Notes under the pieces: generated by a model
What the model was told of the DNA's origin: nothing
Database searches by the model: none
What the model saw: only the letters and a program-made list of their open reading frames with translations
Assembly: GCF_013177455.1 (NCBI RefSeq)
Contig: NZ_CP053660.1
Span: forward strand, 1,798,001 to 1,862,000
Length of the DNA stretch: 64,000 bases
Direction: 5' to 3'
Source: Nocardioides marmotae
Lineage (GTDB): Bacteria; Actinomycetota; Actinomycetes; Propionibacteriales; Nocardioidaceae
Part shown: positions 16,733 to 24,817 of the stretch, piece by piece
Layout of the letters: each line of letters begins with the position of its first letter
Position numbering within the stretch: the first letter of the stretch is position 1
Translations under genes and position numbers: made by a program

Positions 16733-17605
16733 CTAGCGGGTCAGAGTCCCCACGATTTCCTCCCAGTGCCGCAGCGGCACCAGGTGCCCCTCTCCGGGGT
16801 AGACGACGAGGCTGGCGTCGGGCAGGTGGTGCCGCAACCATTCGCCGTTGACAGGTGGAGCCATCTGGTCGAGTTCGCCGTACCAGAGATGGACCGGGCA
16901 TCGGATGTCCTCCACCTCGATACCCCATGGGCCGCACCAGGCGACGTTGTCCCAGGCAACTCCCATCGGCCCTTGCCGCAAGCCCTCATGCAGCACCGAG
17001 AACAGGTTTCCGCGCAGGAACGGGTCACTGACCACGCCCGGATCCGTCTCGCCCCAGAGCCAGTCGATCCAGGGGGCCTGCTCGTCGTCGCGGACCGACA
17101 TCATGGTTTGCAACATCTCCTCGTTGCCGATGACGAACTGTTCGGCGGCACGAGCCGGCTCGTCGGGGAGGAAGGAGAGAGCAAGGCGGTCGTTGTCGGT
17201 GAAGCTCTCGAGCGCCCCCGGCACCTGTTGGAACGGCGCGTTCCCACCAGCCACGCCCGCACGGATCACGCGTTCGCCCAGCACTGCCGCGGCGGCTAGC
17301 GCAAAGGGTCCACCCCCTGACCACCCGAATGCTGCAAACCGCCCGATACCGAGACCGTCCGCGAGAGCCTCGACATCGTGCGCGATGCTGATGAGGCTGT
17401 ACGGACCGGGACCAGAGCCGCCGTAGCCCGGCCGGTCGAAGCTGACCACCCGGACGCCCAGTGCCGTGGCGATCTCCTCACCGAAGCTGACATCCAGTCG
17501 CGACCCGGGCGTGCCGTGGAAGTAGACGATCGGAGTTCCCTCGGAGTCCCCAGCTTCCCGGACCAGGATCGAATGACGCCCCGTCACGATCTCGCGCTCG
17601 ATCAT
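16733..17605 (-). CDS. alpha/beta hydrolase (downstream paralogue)
   Basis: A 290-residue alpha/beta-hydrolase fold enzyme. It shows the oxyanion motif YFHGTPGSR near residue 29, the nucleophile elbow GWSGGG near residue 94 (catalytic Ser in GxSxG), a likely acid in YGELDQMAP, and the catalytic His in GEGHLVPL near the C-terminus. The substrate is unknown; esterases, haloperoxidase-like and proline-iminopeptidase-like enzymes share this layout. It overlaps the upstream paralogue by 4 nt (ATGA), so the two form a bicistron. Confidence 0.9.
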   Translation of the reverse strand: MIEREIVTGRHSILVREAGDSEGTPIVYFHGTPGSRLDVSFGEEIATALGVRVVSFDRPGYGGSGPGPYSLISIAHDVEALADGLGIGRFAAFGWSGGGPFALAAAAVLGERVIRAGVAGGNAPFQQVPGALESFTDNDRLALSFLPDEPARAAEQFVIGNEEMLQTMMSVRDDEQAPWIDWLWGETDPGVVSDPFLRGNLFSVLHEGLRQGPMGVAWDNVAWCGPWGIEVEDIRCPVHLWYGELDQMAPPVNGEWLRHHLPDASLVVYPGEGHLVPLRHWEEIVGTLTR

Positions 17606-18549
17606 GGCGTGGGTATGCCGCCGAGCTGGCGGAGATCCTCAAGGATCTCTGGGGCCTTCTGTATGAGGGACAGGTGGCCCTCTCCCTCGAGCAGCTGCGC
17701 CGACGCCCCGGCGACGTTCACGGCCAGCCACTCCGCGTGGGTGAACGGCACCATCGCGTCCAGGCGGCCCTGCCACACCGAGACCGGTACTCGGATCGCC
17801 TGCAGGTCGAACCCCCAGGGACGCGTGTGGGTCATGTCGTCGTCGCGCCACCCCACGATGCCCTGACGTCCAGCAGCGTTGACCGAGGCTGCGAGATACC
17901 CGGCCAGCTCGCCGTCCAGCGCGGCGCGGTCCACCGGGGGCGCCAGTGCGCCAAGTCCTGCGGCGACGTCGTCGGCACTGACGGTGAAGAACCCCGTCTG
18001 GGTCTCCAGGAACGCCTCGAGCGCCTCGACTCCGGCGAAGACGGCCGTGTACTCCGCGACGTTCTCCTCGGCCATGCCGTCGCGAATGTCCCCGTCGTAC
18101 TCGTCGGCTGGAGCGATGCCGACGCAGCACGCGGCCGCCAGACACCGGTCCGGCAGCAGCGCGGCGCAGGCCAGCGCGCGCGGCCCACCGCCGGACCACC
18201 CGATGGTGAGAAAGTCGCCCACCCCGAGGTGGTCGAGCACCGTGACGGTGTCCGCGACGTCATCGGCGACCCGCGCCGTCGTTGCCCCGTCCGGGCGCGG
18301 CGACGAGGCGCCGTACCCCGGGCGCGAGTAGGAGATCACCCGGAGACCCTGCTCCGCCGCGGCGCGCTCCAGGGTCGGGAAAGGCACCGCACCTTGGGGA
18401 GTCCCGTGGTGGTACAGGAGCGGGAACCCGTCGTCCGGCCCCGCGTCGAGCACCTCGAGGCTGCGGCCGTCGTCTGTCGGGACGAGGAGTGGCACGACTA
18501 CTTGGCCCCCTTCGGCACGCTGCCTCGAATTGCTGGTGCGCCGAGTCAC
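17602..18549 (-). CDS. alpha/beta hydrolase (upstream paralogue)
   Basis: A 315-residue paralogue of the gene it precedes. Motifs run in the same order: YHHGTPQGA, the SRPGYGASSP loop, the nucleophile elbow GWSGGGP, the acid region WQGRLDAMVPF, and the His in GEGHLSLIQ. The shared HGTP, RPGYG and GWSGGGP signatures show that the pair arose by tandem duplication. The N-terminal 12 residues are basic and may not belong; a later start cannot be excluded. The 5' end abuts the transposase scar at 18590-18723. Confidence 0.87.
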   Translation of the reverse strand: MTRRTSNSRQRAEGGQVVVPLLVPTDDGRSLEVLDAGPDDGFPLLYHHGTPQGAVPFPTLERAAAEQGLRVISYSRPGYGASSPRPDGATTARVADDVADTVTVLDHLGVGDFLTIGWSGGGPRALACAALLPDRCLAAACCVGIAPADEYDGDIRDGMAEENVAEYTAVFAGVEALEAFLETQTGFFTVSADDVAAGLGALAPPVDRAALDGELAGYLAASVNAAGRQGIVGWRDDDMTHTRPWGFDLQAIRVPVSVWQGRLDAMVPFTHAEWLAVNVAGASAQLLEGEGHLSLIQKAPEILEDLRQLGGIPTP

Positions 18550-18589
18550 AGGCTACAGAGGGCGGGCGCGGCTTCCCGACAACCTGAGT

Positions 18590-18723
18590 ACACACCCCTT
18601 CGACCAGGTCGTCGACGCTGCGGGTGGAGATGCCGTGGAGGTAGGCCTCCATCACGACCGCCTTCGTCATCCTCGCCGGCCTGCTGACTGCCCGCGACTG
18701 CAGGAACGATGAGCCGACGAAGA
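18590..18723 (-). pseudogene. IS256 (mutator) family transposase remnant
   Basis: Read on the minus strand, 18723 to 18590 encodes about 44 residues containing MTKAVVMEAYLHGISTRSVD followed by DLVEGV. This matches the highly conserved IS256 transposase block that precedes the catalytic domain (pattern LTAVIQEAYxHGxSTRSVDDL). No DDE residues, no inverted repeats and no start codon are visible, so it is a scar. It lies directly against the truncated ERCC4 gene. Confidence 0.75.
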
Positions 18724-18787
18724 AGGACCGCCAACGCCTGCGCGCGATGGTCGCCGCGGTCAAGAAGGACCGGGCGCTCGTGCTTGG

Positions 18788-19681
18788 GGGATCATCCTCA
18801 AGGCGAAGGACACCTGGCCGCGCACCGGCAAGGTCTACTGCCACCGGGTCGAGGAGTGGCCGGTCGACGCCGAGATCATCGAGAGGGTGGCGGTGCGCTC
18901 CTGCGTACGACGGGGCGCGGCGATCGACCTCGTGCTCGATCGCGGCCGGGAGAACCGCTCCCAGATCATCATCACCAATGCCCGCGGGCGTCAGATGATC
19001 TTCTGGCAGACCGCCCGCACTGCCAGGCAGGCACGTCCGGCGGTGGCTCTGCCTGGCGCCCGCGCCAGCGGGGTCGCCGACCTGGAGATCGCTGTCGACA
19101 TCCGCGAGCGATATCCGTTCACGTTCGCCGACCGGCAGGCGACGACCCGTCGCGAGCCGCTCAGCTCCGGCGACTACGGGCTCATCGTCGACGGGTTGCT
19201 GCAGGCCACGGTCGAGCGGAAGTCGCTGGCCGACCTCGTCTCCTCGCTGACCAACGGCAAGCTGACGTTCCAGCTCACCGAGCTCTCCGCGATCCCGCGC
19301 GCCGCGGTGGTCGTCGAGGAGCGCTATTCCCAGGTCTTCAAGCTCGACCACGTTCGGCCGAGTGTCGTGGCCGACGGGATCGCCGAGTGCCAGATCCGAT
19401 TCCCCGCCGTGCCGATCGTCTTCTGCGAGACCCGCAAGCTCGCCCAGGAGTGGACCTACCGCTTCCTCGCGGCTGCCCGGGCCGGGTTGGCGGAGGAGAT
19501 GATCGGCGACCTCGCCGTACGCGGCCTCGAGGCGGCTCCGCCGCTCGCGCCCGCACCGCCGAGCCCGTCGGACGTACGTCGCTGGGCGTCCGCGCCCGAC
19601 ATCGTCGTCTCCGACCGCGGCCGGATCCCGGTGGCAGTGATGGATCAGTACCTCGAAGCCCGCGCTCGCGGCGCGATCTGA
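18788..19681 (+). pseudogene. ERCC4-domain nuclease, 5'-truncated
   Basis: The frame is homologous to actinobacterial ERCC4-domain proteins from about 18791 (IILKAKDTWPRTGKVYCHRV) to the stop at 19681. The nuclease signature is intact: the acidic residue in DIRERY, then VERKSLADL (ERK catalytic motif), VVVEERYSQVFKL and FCETRKLAQEWTYRFL. Upstream, however, the frame is open only back to a stop at 18710-18712 and has no ATG/GTG/TTG before GTG 18887, which would already miss conserved sequence. About 30 N-terminal residues and the start seem to have been removed where the IS256 scar begins. A shortened protein from 18887 (264 residues) could still be made. Confidence 0.75.
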
Positions 19682-19694
19682 CACTGCGGTGGTC
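19676..19694 (+). repeat. copy D of accessory-zone repeat (diverged) and following empty gap
   Basis: ATCTGACACTGCGGTGGTC overlaps the stop of the ERCC4 frame and resembles the repeats at 15789, 22287 and 24700 with one inserted base. About 55 nt later a GGCTCGCTTT string also occurs, as it does about 59 nt after copy A. The rest of the gap 19695-20004 shows no gene or hairpin. Confidence 0.45.
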
Positions 19695-20004
19695 TGCGAC
19701 AGCCGGTGCCCGCTGACACGAGGGCTCGGATTGGGCTCGCTTTGATTCGCAAACGTCCTCAGCGGCGTGCCGGCGCCCTCGGGCCTCTCAGATGGCATCG
19801 CTGCAGGTCAGAGAGCAGTTTCGTCCATCGAGTGCGGCCAGTGGGACAGGATCGCGCTCACGCTCAGCCCATCTGTGACCCGTGATCTCGGCGTCGATAG
19901 TGCGGACCGGCGTTGGGGCTCGCCGGGAGCTCAGTTCGAAGTCGGCCCGAGGATGTGGACAACCATTCGTCGTGCCCACCTCGTTGAACGGCCAGGAGGT
20001 CTCG

Positions 20005-20505
20005 ATGCGTGAGGCTGGGGTCATGGAGGCGTCGCCGACGTTCGAGGAGTACGTCGCGACACGTGGCCGTGCCCTGTGGAGGAGCGCATGGCTGCTCACT
20101 GGTGACGCTCAGCGAGCCGAGGACCTGGTGCAGACGGCGTTGGTGAAGTGCTGGCGCCGGTGGGACAAGATCGCGGCGGACGGTTCGGTCGACGGGTATG
20201 TCCGCCGCGCGATGGTCACCACGTTCACGGACTGGCGGCGCCGCCGATGGGAAGGCGAGGTGCCCACCGCCGAGCTGCCCGCCGGTTGGAACGGCGACGC
20301 CGACCTCGCGGTGCGGCGCGACGTGCTGTCCGCACTGGCTCTGCTGCCGCGGGGCCAGCGAGCGGTCATCGTCCTGCGGTTCTACGACGACCTCACCGAG
20401 TCGCAGACGGCGCATGTGCTCGGCATCAGCGTCGGGACCGTCAAGAGCCAGACCGCTCGCGCGCTGAAGACGTTGCGGATGTCGGAGTTCCTGGAGGAGT
20501 CATGA
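20005..20505 (+). CDS. SigE-family ECF RNA polymerase sigma factor
   Basis: A 166-residue ECF sigma factor. Region 2 (residues about 10-75) has the TFEEYVATRGRALWRSAWLL helix and the DAQRAEDLVQTALVK core-binding block. Region 4 (about 110-160) has LPRGQRAVIVLRFYDDLT and the helix-turn-helix LGISVGTVKSQTARAL. The ATG at 20005 follows a strong AGGAGGT with a short 4-nt gap; an internal ATG at 20023 is possible. It overlaps the following membrane protein by ATGA, which probably serves as its signalling partner. A paralogue is at 47261. Confidence 0.92.
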   Translation: MREAGVMEASPTFEEYVATRGRALWRSAWLLTGDAQRAEDLVQTALVKCWRRWDKIAADGSVDGYVRRAMVTTFTDWRRRRWEGEVPTAELPAGWNGDADLAVRRDVLSALALLPRGQRAVIVLRFYDDLTESQTAHVLGISVGTVKSQTARALKTLRMSEFLEES

Positions 20506-21593
20506 GTGAGCAGAGCCTGCGAGATCTCCTGAAGCGCGCTGTGCCGGAGGCACCGGATCTGGACGTGGCGGCCCTCGAACGTCGCGCCGCGCGTGAGCGG
20601 CGCAACCGCATGTCAGTTGCGGCAGGGGGTGCGGTTGTGGTGGCCATCGTCGCGGGATCGCTGGCACTCACCACGCTCACTCTGGACGATGGTCGGCCTC
20701 CGTCGCCGAGCGAGATCGCTACCGAGCCCCCTACCGCCAGCGATGTTCTGGATGGTCCAGTGGCGCCCTACGACCCGCCGCCGTGCCCCGCGCGTCTGCC
20801 GGTCCCCGCGGAGAGCAGCCACGTCGTGCCCGACCTGGGAGAAGTCGCCGCGATTCGTCTGTGCCCGGATCTGAATCCGCACGGGGATCGAGCGTGGCAG
20901 CCGTCCGCCGATCAGGTCGCCCAGCTTGACGACGCCGATGCGCTGGTGAGTGATCTTGCGGGCTTCGCAGTCGCCCTGCGGAAGATTCCCCCAGGGCTCC
21001 CCGATTACTGCGCCGACGGCGAGGACTCCTACGAAAGGTATTCGTTCGCGTTCTATCGGCCGGACGGGACGCGGGTGATGGTGGGTGTGGCCGGCTGTGA
21101 GCCGGTCACGATCGCCGGCCAGGACGTCGACAGCAACGCAGTTCGGCAGATCTATCTGGCGTCCTTGGATCGACAGCGGGACACCCTGACCTACTCGCGA
21201 CCGTTCGACGACGAGCTCACCTGCGCGTCGCAGGAGCGCGGTGGGCCGATCCGGCCGGGGCGGGAACGACTGGTCGCGGCGATCGCGTGCGACATCCCGC
21301 CGGGAGCCGAGTCGATCCCGATGGACCTCGAGCCCGTCGAGCTGGACGCCAGGGCGCTCGATGAGCTCGAGCGTGCGTGGAGCAAGCCTGGCGATCCGAT
21401 CGTCCGTGAGTCGAGCGGGGTGAACGAGTGCGTCGATCTACCGGAACCGCCGTCATTCATCCTGGCAGGGACCGACCGCAGCGATGTGGTGCGGTTGATC
21501 GACAGCCCCTGCGGCTTCCTGGTGTGGCACGGCTGGGAGGACAGCGACGGTGCCACCATCCCCACGACGCTGACCGGCCTGGGCGTCGAGTAG
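20502..21593 (+). CDS. membrane-anchored hypothetical protein coupled to the SigE-type sigma factor
   Basis: A 363-residue protein with a short cytoplasmic N-terminus (SEQSLRDLLKRAVPEAPDLDVAALERRA), one TM helix near residues 37-57 (VAAGGAVVVAIVAGSLAL), and a ~300-residue extracytoplasmic domain with scattered cysteines. No zinc anti-sigma HxxxCxxC motif is present, so it is not a ZAS-type anti-sigma factor. The ATGA overlap with the sigma factor strongly suggests functional coupling, as a sensor, regulator or target. The N-terminal segment resembles those of other proteins placed after SigE-family sigma factors. Confidence 0.8.
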   Translation: MSEQSLRDLLKRAVPEAPDLDVAALERRAARERRNRMSVAAGGAVVVAIVAGSLALTTLTLDDGRPPSPSEIATEPPTASDVLDGPVAPYDPPPCPARLPVPAESSHVVPDLGEVAAIRLCPDLNPHGDRAWQPSADQVAQLDDADALVSDLAGFAVALRKIPPGLPDYCADGEDSYERYSFAFYRPDGTRVMVGVAGCEPVTIAGQDVDSNAVRQIYLASLDRQRDTLTYSRPFDDELTCASQERGGPIRPGRERLVAAIACDIPPGAESIPMDLEPVELDARALDELERAWSKPGDPIVRESSGVNECVDLPEPPSFILAGTDRSDVVRLIDSPCGFLVWHGWEDSDGATIPTTLTGLGVE

Positions 21594-21627
21594 TGACCGT
21601 CATATTCCTTGAAGGTCTTCTAGGACT

Positions 21628-22046
21628 GTGTTCAGGGGAACAGTCAGCGTGGCCCAGGCCGCAGAGCGGCTCGGCGTCAGCGTGCCCGGATGCAGTTGCA
21701 GCGGCTGCTTGGGCCGGCCGTTGAGCCGGTCGCCAATGAGGACGCCGTCGGTGCCTTCGCGGCGTCGCTTCGGTCCGTTTTCCGCAACCGAGCCACGCGT
21801 CGTTTGTTCCGGGCGGCCGCCGCGGGATCTTTCCGACCTCCGGCCGACGATCGTTGGCTCATGGTCGTCGACTTGGCGGCGAGAGGCATCGCATCTGCCG
21901 ACGTCGAGGGATATCTCGGCGAGTCCGATGTGGACGGACTCGTCAAGGACTACCTCCTGGTCGCCGCCGACAGCGACGCGGACGTTGTCCTTCACGTCGT
22001 GGCTGACCGGATGGGATTGGCGAGCGCGCCAGCCTGCGCCAGGCAA
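21628..22046 (+). pseudogene. frameshifted helix-turn-helix gene, antitoxin-like
   Basis: The first frame gives FRGTVSVAQAAERLGVSVPG, which looks like the start of a MerR/excisionase-type HTH. Near 21685 the coding potential shifts to a different frame (from 21690: MQLQRLLGPAVEPVANEDAV). This continues with RATRRLFRAAAAGSF, DDRWLMVVDLAARGIAS and DADVVLHVVADRMG before being cut off near 22022. The layout fits a DNA-binding antitoxin partner of an AbiEii-like nucleotidyltransferase. I treat it as decayed; family assignment is tentative. Confidence 0.45.
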
Positions 22047-22253
22047 TCACGGGTAGTCCGACCTTGCCGACCGCGGGCGGGACCCAAGCGCTTCAGCGCA
22101 GCGAGACCGTCGCGGTGTCGGTCGCTGGACGCGAGGGAGCCGTCCGGCGGCCCAACCTGGTCGGCGCCCTCGTCGGCAAGGCGGCCGCGCTCAGCAACGT
22201 GGGCGGCCCGGGTCTGGGCGCCATCGACGTGACGTCGTCATCCTCGTCGGGCT
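22047..22253 (+). pseudogene. remnant of an AbiEii-like nucleotidyltransferase (type IV toxin-like)
   Basis: In one frame the segment reads ITGSPTLPTAGGTQALQRSE, then VAVSVAGREG and VRRPNLVGALVGKAAAL, and then loses coherence (SNVGGPG). The RRPxLVGALVxKAAA pattern resembles the C-terminal part of AbiEii/nucleotidyltransferase-like partners of HTH antitoxins. The N-terminal catalytic half is absent, and an internal deletion has apparently joined it to the preceding HTH remnant. 22253-22331 holds only the repeat at 22282. Confidence 0.4.
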
Positions 22254-22281
22254 GATCACGTGCGTGGCGCTGCTGGAGAGA

Positions 22282-22305
22282 ACCGGCTCTGACGTGCGGT
22301 GATGC
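22282..22305 (+). repeat. copy B of accessory-zone repeat
   Basis: The 24-nt sequence beginning ACCGGCTCTGACGTGCGG recurs at 24695-24718 with a single mismatch and in the same orientation. The two copies bracket exactly the two paralogous membrane-protein genes. Confidence 0.75.
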
Positions 22306-22331
22306 CCGGTGGGTCATGGGCGGCGCGGTTA

Positions 22332-23408
22332 TCAGCCGACCTCGTTCAGGGGTAGGCGGGACCAGATCGGCAGGTCCTGCGGCGCTCCGGCGCCGGTGAA
22401 GGAGAGGACCTGCTCCACGACGAGCTCGCGCGGCTCCGCGTCGGTGTCGACCGCGAAGACCACCCGACCCGCGACGTCGCGGGTCGAGGCCTCGAGTCCC
22501 TCGCGACGGACGGGCTCGGCGCCGTCGAGGGTGACCACAGGCGCGCTCCGCCGGGATGGGGACCAGGTGTCACCGGCCGCGTTCTCCGCGGAGCGCACGC
22601 CGAAGGGCTGGAACCGGACGGCGCCCCACAGGGTGCCCTCGTCGGCCCACCCGAGTGCCGGGTCGTAGGGATACAGGACGAGGTCGCTGGTGACGAACGT
22701 GGCCCAGGTCGGCCGCAGGGGCGAGTCGGGGTCCGCGGCGACGAACTCGCACGAGCTCGGTGCCTCGGCGCATCCGGCCGAGAAGGTGCGGTCCCGTTCG
22801 TACAGCGCCTCGGCCACCCCGGCATCGATCTCGCCCGACGCGACGTCGGCGGTCTGGGTCAGGCCGTCGTACTCGACCTCGACGGTGAGGTCTTCGACGC
22901 CGGGCCGCCCCTCGACGCCGACGGCGACCGAGGTCGGGTCGTCGCGGAGGGAGCTGAGGTCGCCGGGCACGATCGTGACCAGGTCGACGCGCTGGTCGCC
23001 GACGATGAGGCGCACCTCGACCGACCCGCCGGGCGCCAGGGGGGGCTCCCAGCTGGCGGGGACCAGGCTGCCGTCCTCGGGCGCGGCCAGGTCCGGCCGC
23101 TCGTCCCACCTGGGGTCGTTGCGGTCGACCTCCAGGAGCCCGTAACCGAGGGTCTCGACGGGGGCGCCGACCCGCACCGCGACCTCGCCGCCGGGCACCT
23201 TCAGCGTCACGGTGCGGCCGTAGGCCGCCGCGCGCAGCGGCAGCTGCTCACCCACGTCGGCCGCGACCGTCGGTCCGCCGTCGAGCGCGCGCCACACCAT
23301 GGTGCCGAGGACGAGGGCGGCCACGGCGAGCACGACCGACAAGCGCACGGCCAGCGCGCGGAGGCGGTCGCTCCGACGAGCGTCGGGGGTGGGGCTGGTG
23401 GTGGTCAT
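22332..23408 (-). CDS. membrane-anchored extracytoplasmic protein (paralogue 2)
   Basis: A 358-residue protein of unknown function. The ATG at 23408 overlaps the stop of the upstream gene (ATGA) and is preferred over in-frame starts further upstream. It has a short basic N-terminus, one TM helix near residues 25-43 (LSVVLAVAALVLGTMVW), then two beta-rich repeats ending in a segment with YDPALGWADEGTLWGAV. The motifs VEYDGLTQ and LGWADEG also occur in the upstream paralogue, so the pair arose by duplication. It probably acts outside the membrane; no catalytic signature was found. Confidence 0.8.
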   Translation of the reverse strand: MTTTSPTPDARRSDRLRALAVRLSVVLAVAALVLGTMVWRALDGGPTVAADVGEQLPLRAAAYGRTVTLKVPGGEVAVRVGAPVETLGYGLLEVDRNDPRWDERPDLAAPEDGSLVPASWEPPLAPGGSVEVRLIVGDQRVDLVTIVPGDLSSLRDDPTSVAVGVEGRPGVEDLTVEVEYDGLTQTADVASGEIDAGVAEALYERDRTFSAGCAEAPSSCEFVAADPDSPLRPTWATFVTSDLVLYPYDPALGWADEGTLWGAVRFQPFGVRSAENAAGDTWSPSRRSAPVVTLDGAEPVRREGLEASTRDVAGRVVFAVDTDAEPRELVVEQVLSFTGAGAPQDLPIWSRLPLNEVG

Positions 23409-24613
23409 GAGAGGTCCCCGCCCGGGATGGTCCACCGGAAGTGCACGGGCCGCCGTTCGCGGACGAACGGCTCGCCGTCGACGGCCTGTCCCTGGTAGTC
23501 GAACCGCAGGTCGGGGGCCGGCTTCCCTGCCGCGACGTCGAAGACGAGCTGGTCGGGGTCATCGGGGTCCGAGATGGTCAGCAGCCCCTCGTTGAGAGCG
23601 TTGACGTTCGCGGCCGGGCGGAGCGGCTCGGCATCGCCGAGGCGCGCTGAGAACTCGAGGGCCTCGTCATCCCAGAACCTCGTCGCCTCGCCACGTCCAC
23701 TGACCAGGGAGACGCGGCGGGGACGGGCGACGTGGACCACCAGGAACTCGCGGCCCTCCTCGGCCCAGCCCAGCCCGTCGACGTACGGCGTGCGCAGGGT
23801 GAGCTGGACGCGGCACTCCAGGTCCGGTCGGAAGTTGACCCTGAGCCCGCTGTCGTCGAGACGCCTCGGCGTGCCGCACGGGATCGCCTCCCTCTCGGCG
23901 AGCTGCTCCTGGGACGGGAGCTCCCCGAGGCCGGCCGCCTGTCCGCTCTCGACGGCCCCGTCGGAGGCGTGCACGACCTGGGTCAGGCCGTCGACAGTGA
24001 CGCGCACCTCGAGCTCGGTGGGGTTGCCGTCGACGGCCACCCAGACCCCGCCTCCCTGCTGGAAGGGGCCGTCGGGATCGAGGACGAGCCCGTCAGGCCC
24101 GGACAGGGGGTAGTCGCGTCCGTCGGCGCGCAGGACCACCTCGGTCTCCTGCGCGTAGGGCCTGCCGATCGAGGACAGCGGGATGCTGTAGTCCTCCTCG
24201 AGCTTCACCTCGACCCGCACGAAGCGGCCACCTTCCGGCGCCCGCACGTTGGCCTCCGCCCCGAGCAGGTCGGGCAGCTCCTCGCGAGGGGCCCCCGCCC
24301 CGGCCTTCGTCCGCGCCCAGGGCAGCAGGACCTGGCCGTAGTGCGGCAGGTCGTCCTCCGCGAACGGCACGTCGAAGAGCTGGCCGACCTGGGCCCGGGG
24401 CCGGTCGTCCTCACCGGCCCGGACCACGACCAGCGCGGCCGAGAGCCCGACCACGAGCACCGCCAGCAGGGCGACCAGGGGCCACAGGCTTCGCCCCTCG
24501 GTCCGGGGCGGTGCCGGACGGGCCGGCCCGGTGGGCTCCGTGGGCTCGGTGGGTGCGGTGGGTGCGGTGGGCTCGGTGGCGGCCCGCGGCTCGGCCGAGC
24601 TCTCGTGGTTCAT
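23405..24613 (-). CDS. membrane-anchored extracytoplasmic protein (paralogue 1)
   Basis: A 402-residue protein. ATG 24613 (MNHESSAEPRAATEP) is chosen because upstream residues look like random translation of an intergenic repeat. A Pro/Thr/Glu linker with tandem TEPTAPTAPTEPTEPTGP lies in the cytoplasmic N-terminus. One TM helix (LVALLAVLVVGLSAALVVV) follows, then a beta-rich extracellular part. VTVDGLTQ and LGWAEEG are shared with the downstream paralogue. Two cysteines (in AIPCGTP and DLECRVQ) could form a disulfide. The function is unknown. The bicistron is bracketed by direct repeats at 22282 and 24695. Confidence 0.8.
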   Translation of the reverse strand: MNHESSAEPRAATEPTAPTAPTEPTEPTGPARPAPPRTEGRSLWPLVALLAVLVVGLSAALVVVRAGEDDRPRAQVGQLFDVPFAEDDLPHYGQVLLPWARTKAGAGAPREELPDLLGAEANVRAPEGGRFVRVEVKLEEDYSIPLSSIGRPYAQETEVVLRADGRDYPLSGPDGLVLDPDGPFQQGGGVWVAVDGNPTELEVRVTVDGLTQVVHASDGAVESGQAAGLGELPSQEQLAEREAIPCGTPRRLDDSGLRVNFRPDLECRVQLTLRTPYVDGLGWAEEGREFLVVHVARPRRVSLVSGRGEATRFWDDEALEFSARLGDAEPLRPAANVNALNEGLLTISDPDDPDQLVFDVAAGKPAPDLRFDYQGQAVDGEPFVRERRPVHFRWTIPGGDLS

Positions 24614-24694
24614 GGGCTGCACCGTCCCCGGCGGTCGCCACCGCGAAACTCCAGAGGGCGGTCGGCTCCGGACGACCATCGTCGCGCCCGCTTC

Positions 24695-24718
24695 ACCGGC
24701 TCTGACTTGCGGTGATGC
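24695..24718 (+). repeat. copy C of accessory-zone repeat
   Basis: A 24-nt near-identical partner (one mismatch) of the repeat at 22282-22305. It lies 82 nt upstream of the start of the minus-strand paralogue pair, completing a bracket around that module. The following 24719-24817 shows no gene. Confidence 0.75.
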
Positions 24719-24817
24719 GAGTCGCGACAACCCCGTCCACGCCTGCCTCGCGATGAACTAACGCGCTCGCTCGTTCGCTGGTCCCGCGGAGAGGTTGGCG
24801 CACGCGCAGGCAGACGG

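Noticed and set aside
18650..18790. Possible plus-strand small membrane protein (ITTAFVILAGLLTARDC...)
   Set aside because: The hydrophobic stretch is exactly antisense to the conserved IS256 transposase block and has no start codon.
20502..21593. Anti-sigma factor call for the protein after the SigE-type sigma
   Set aside because: No HxxxCxxC zinc anti-sigma motif or RskA-like domain is visible. Genetic coupling alone does not justify the name.
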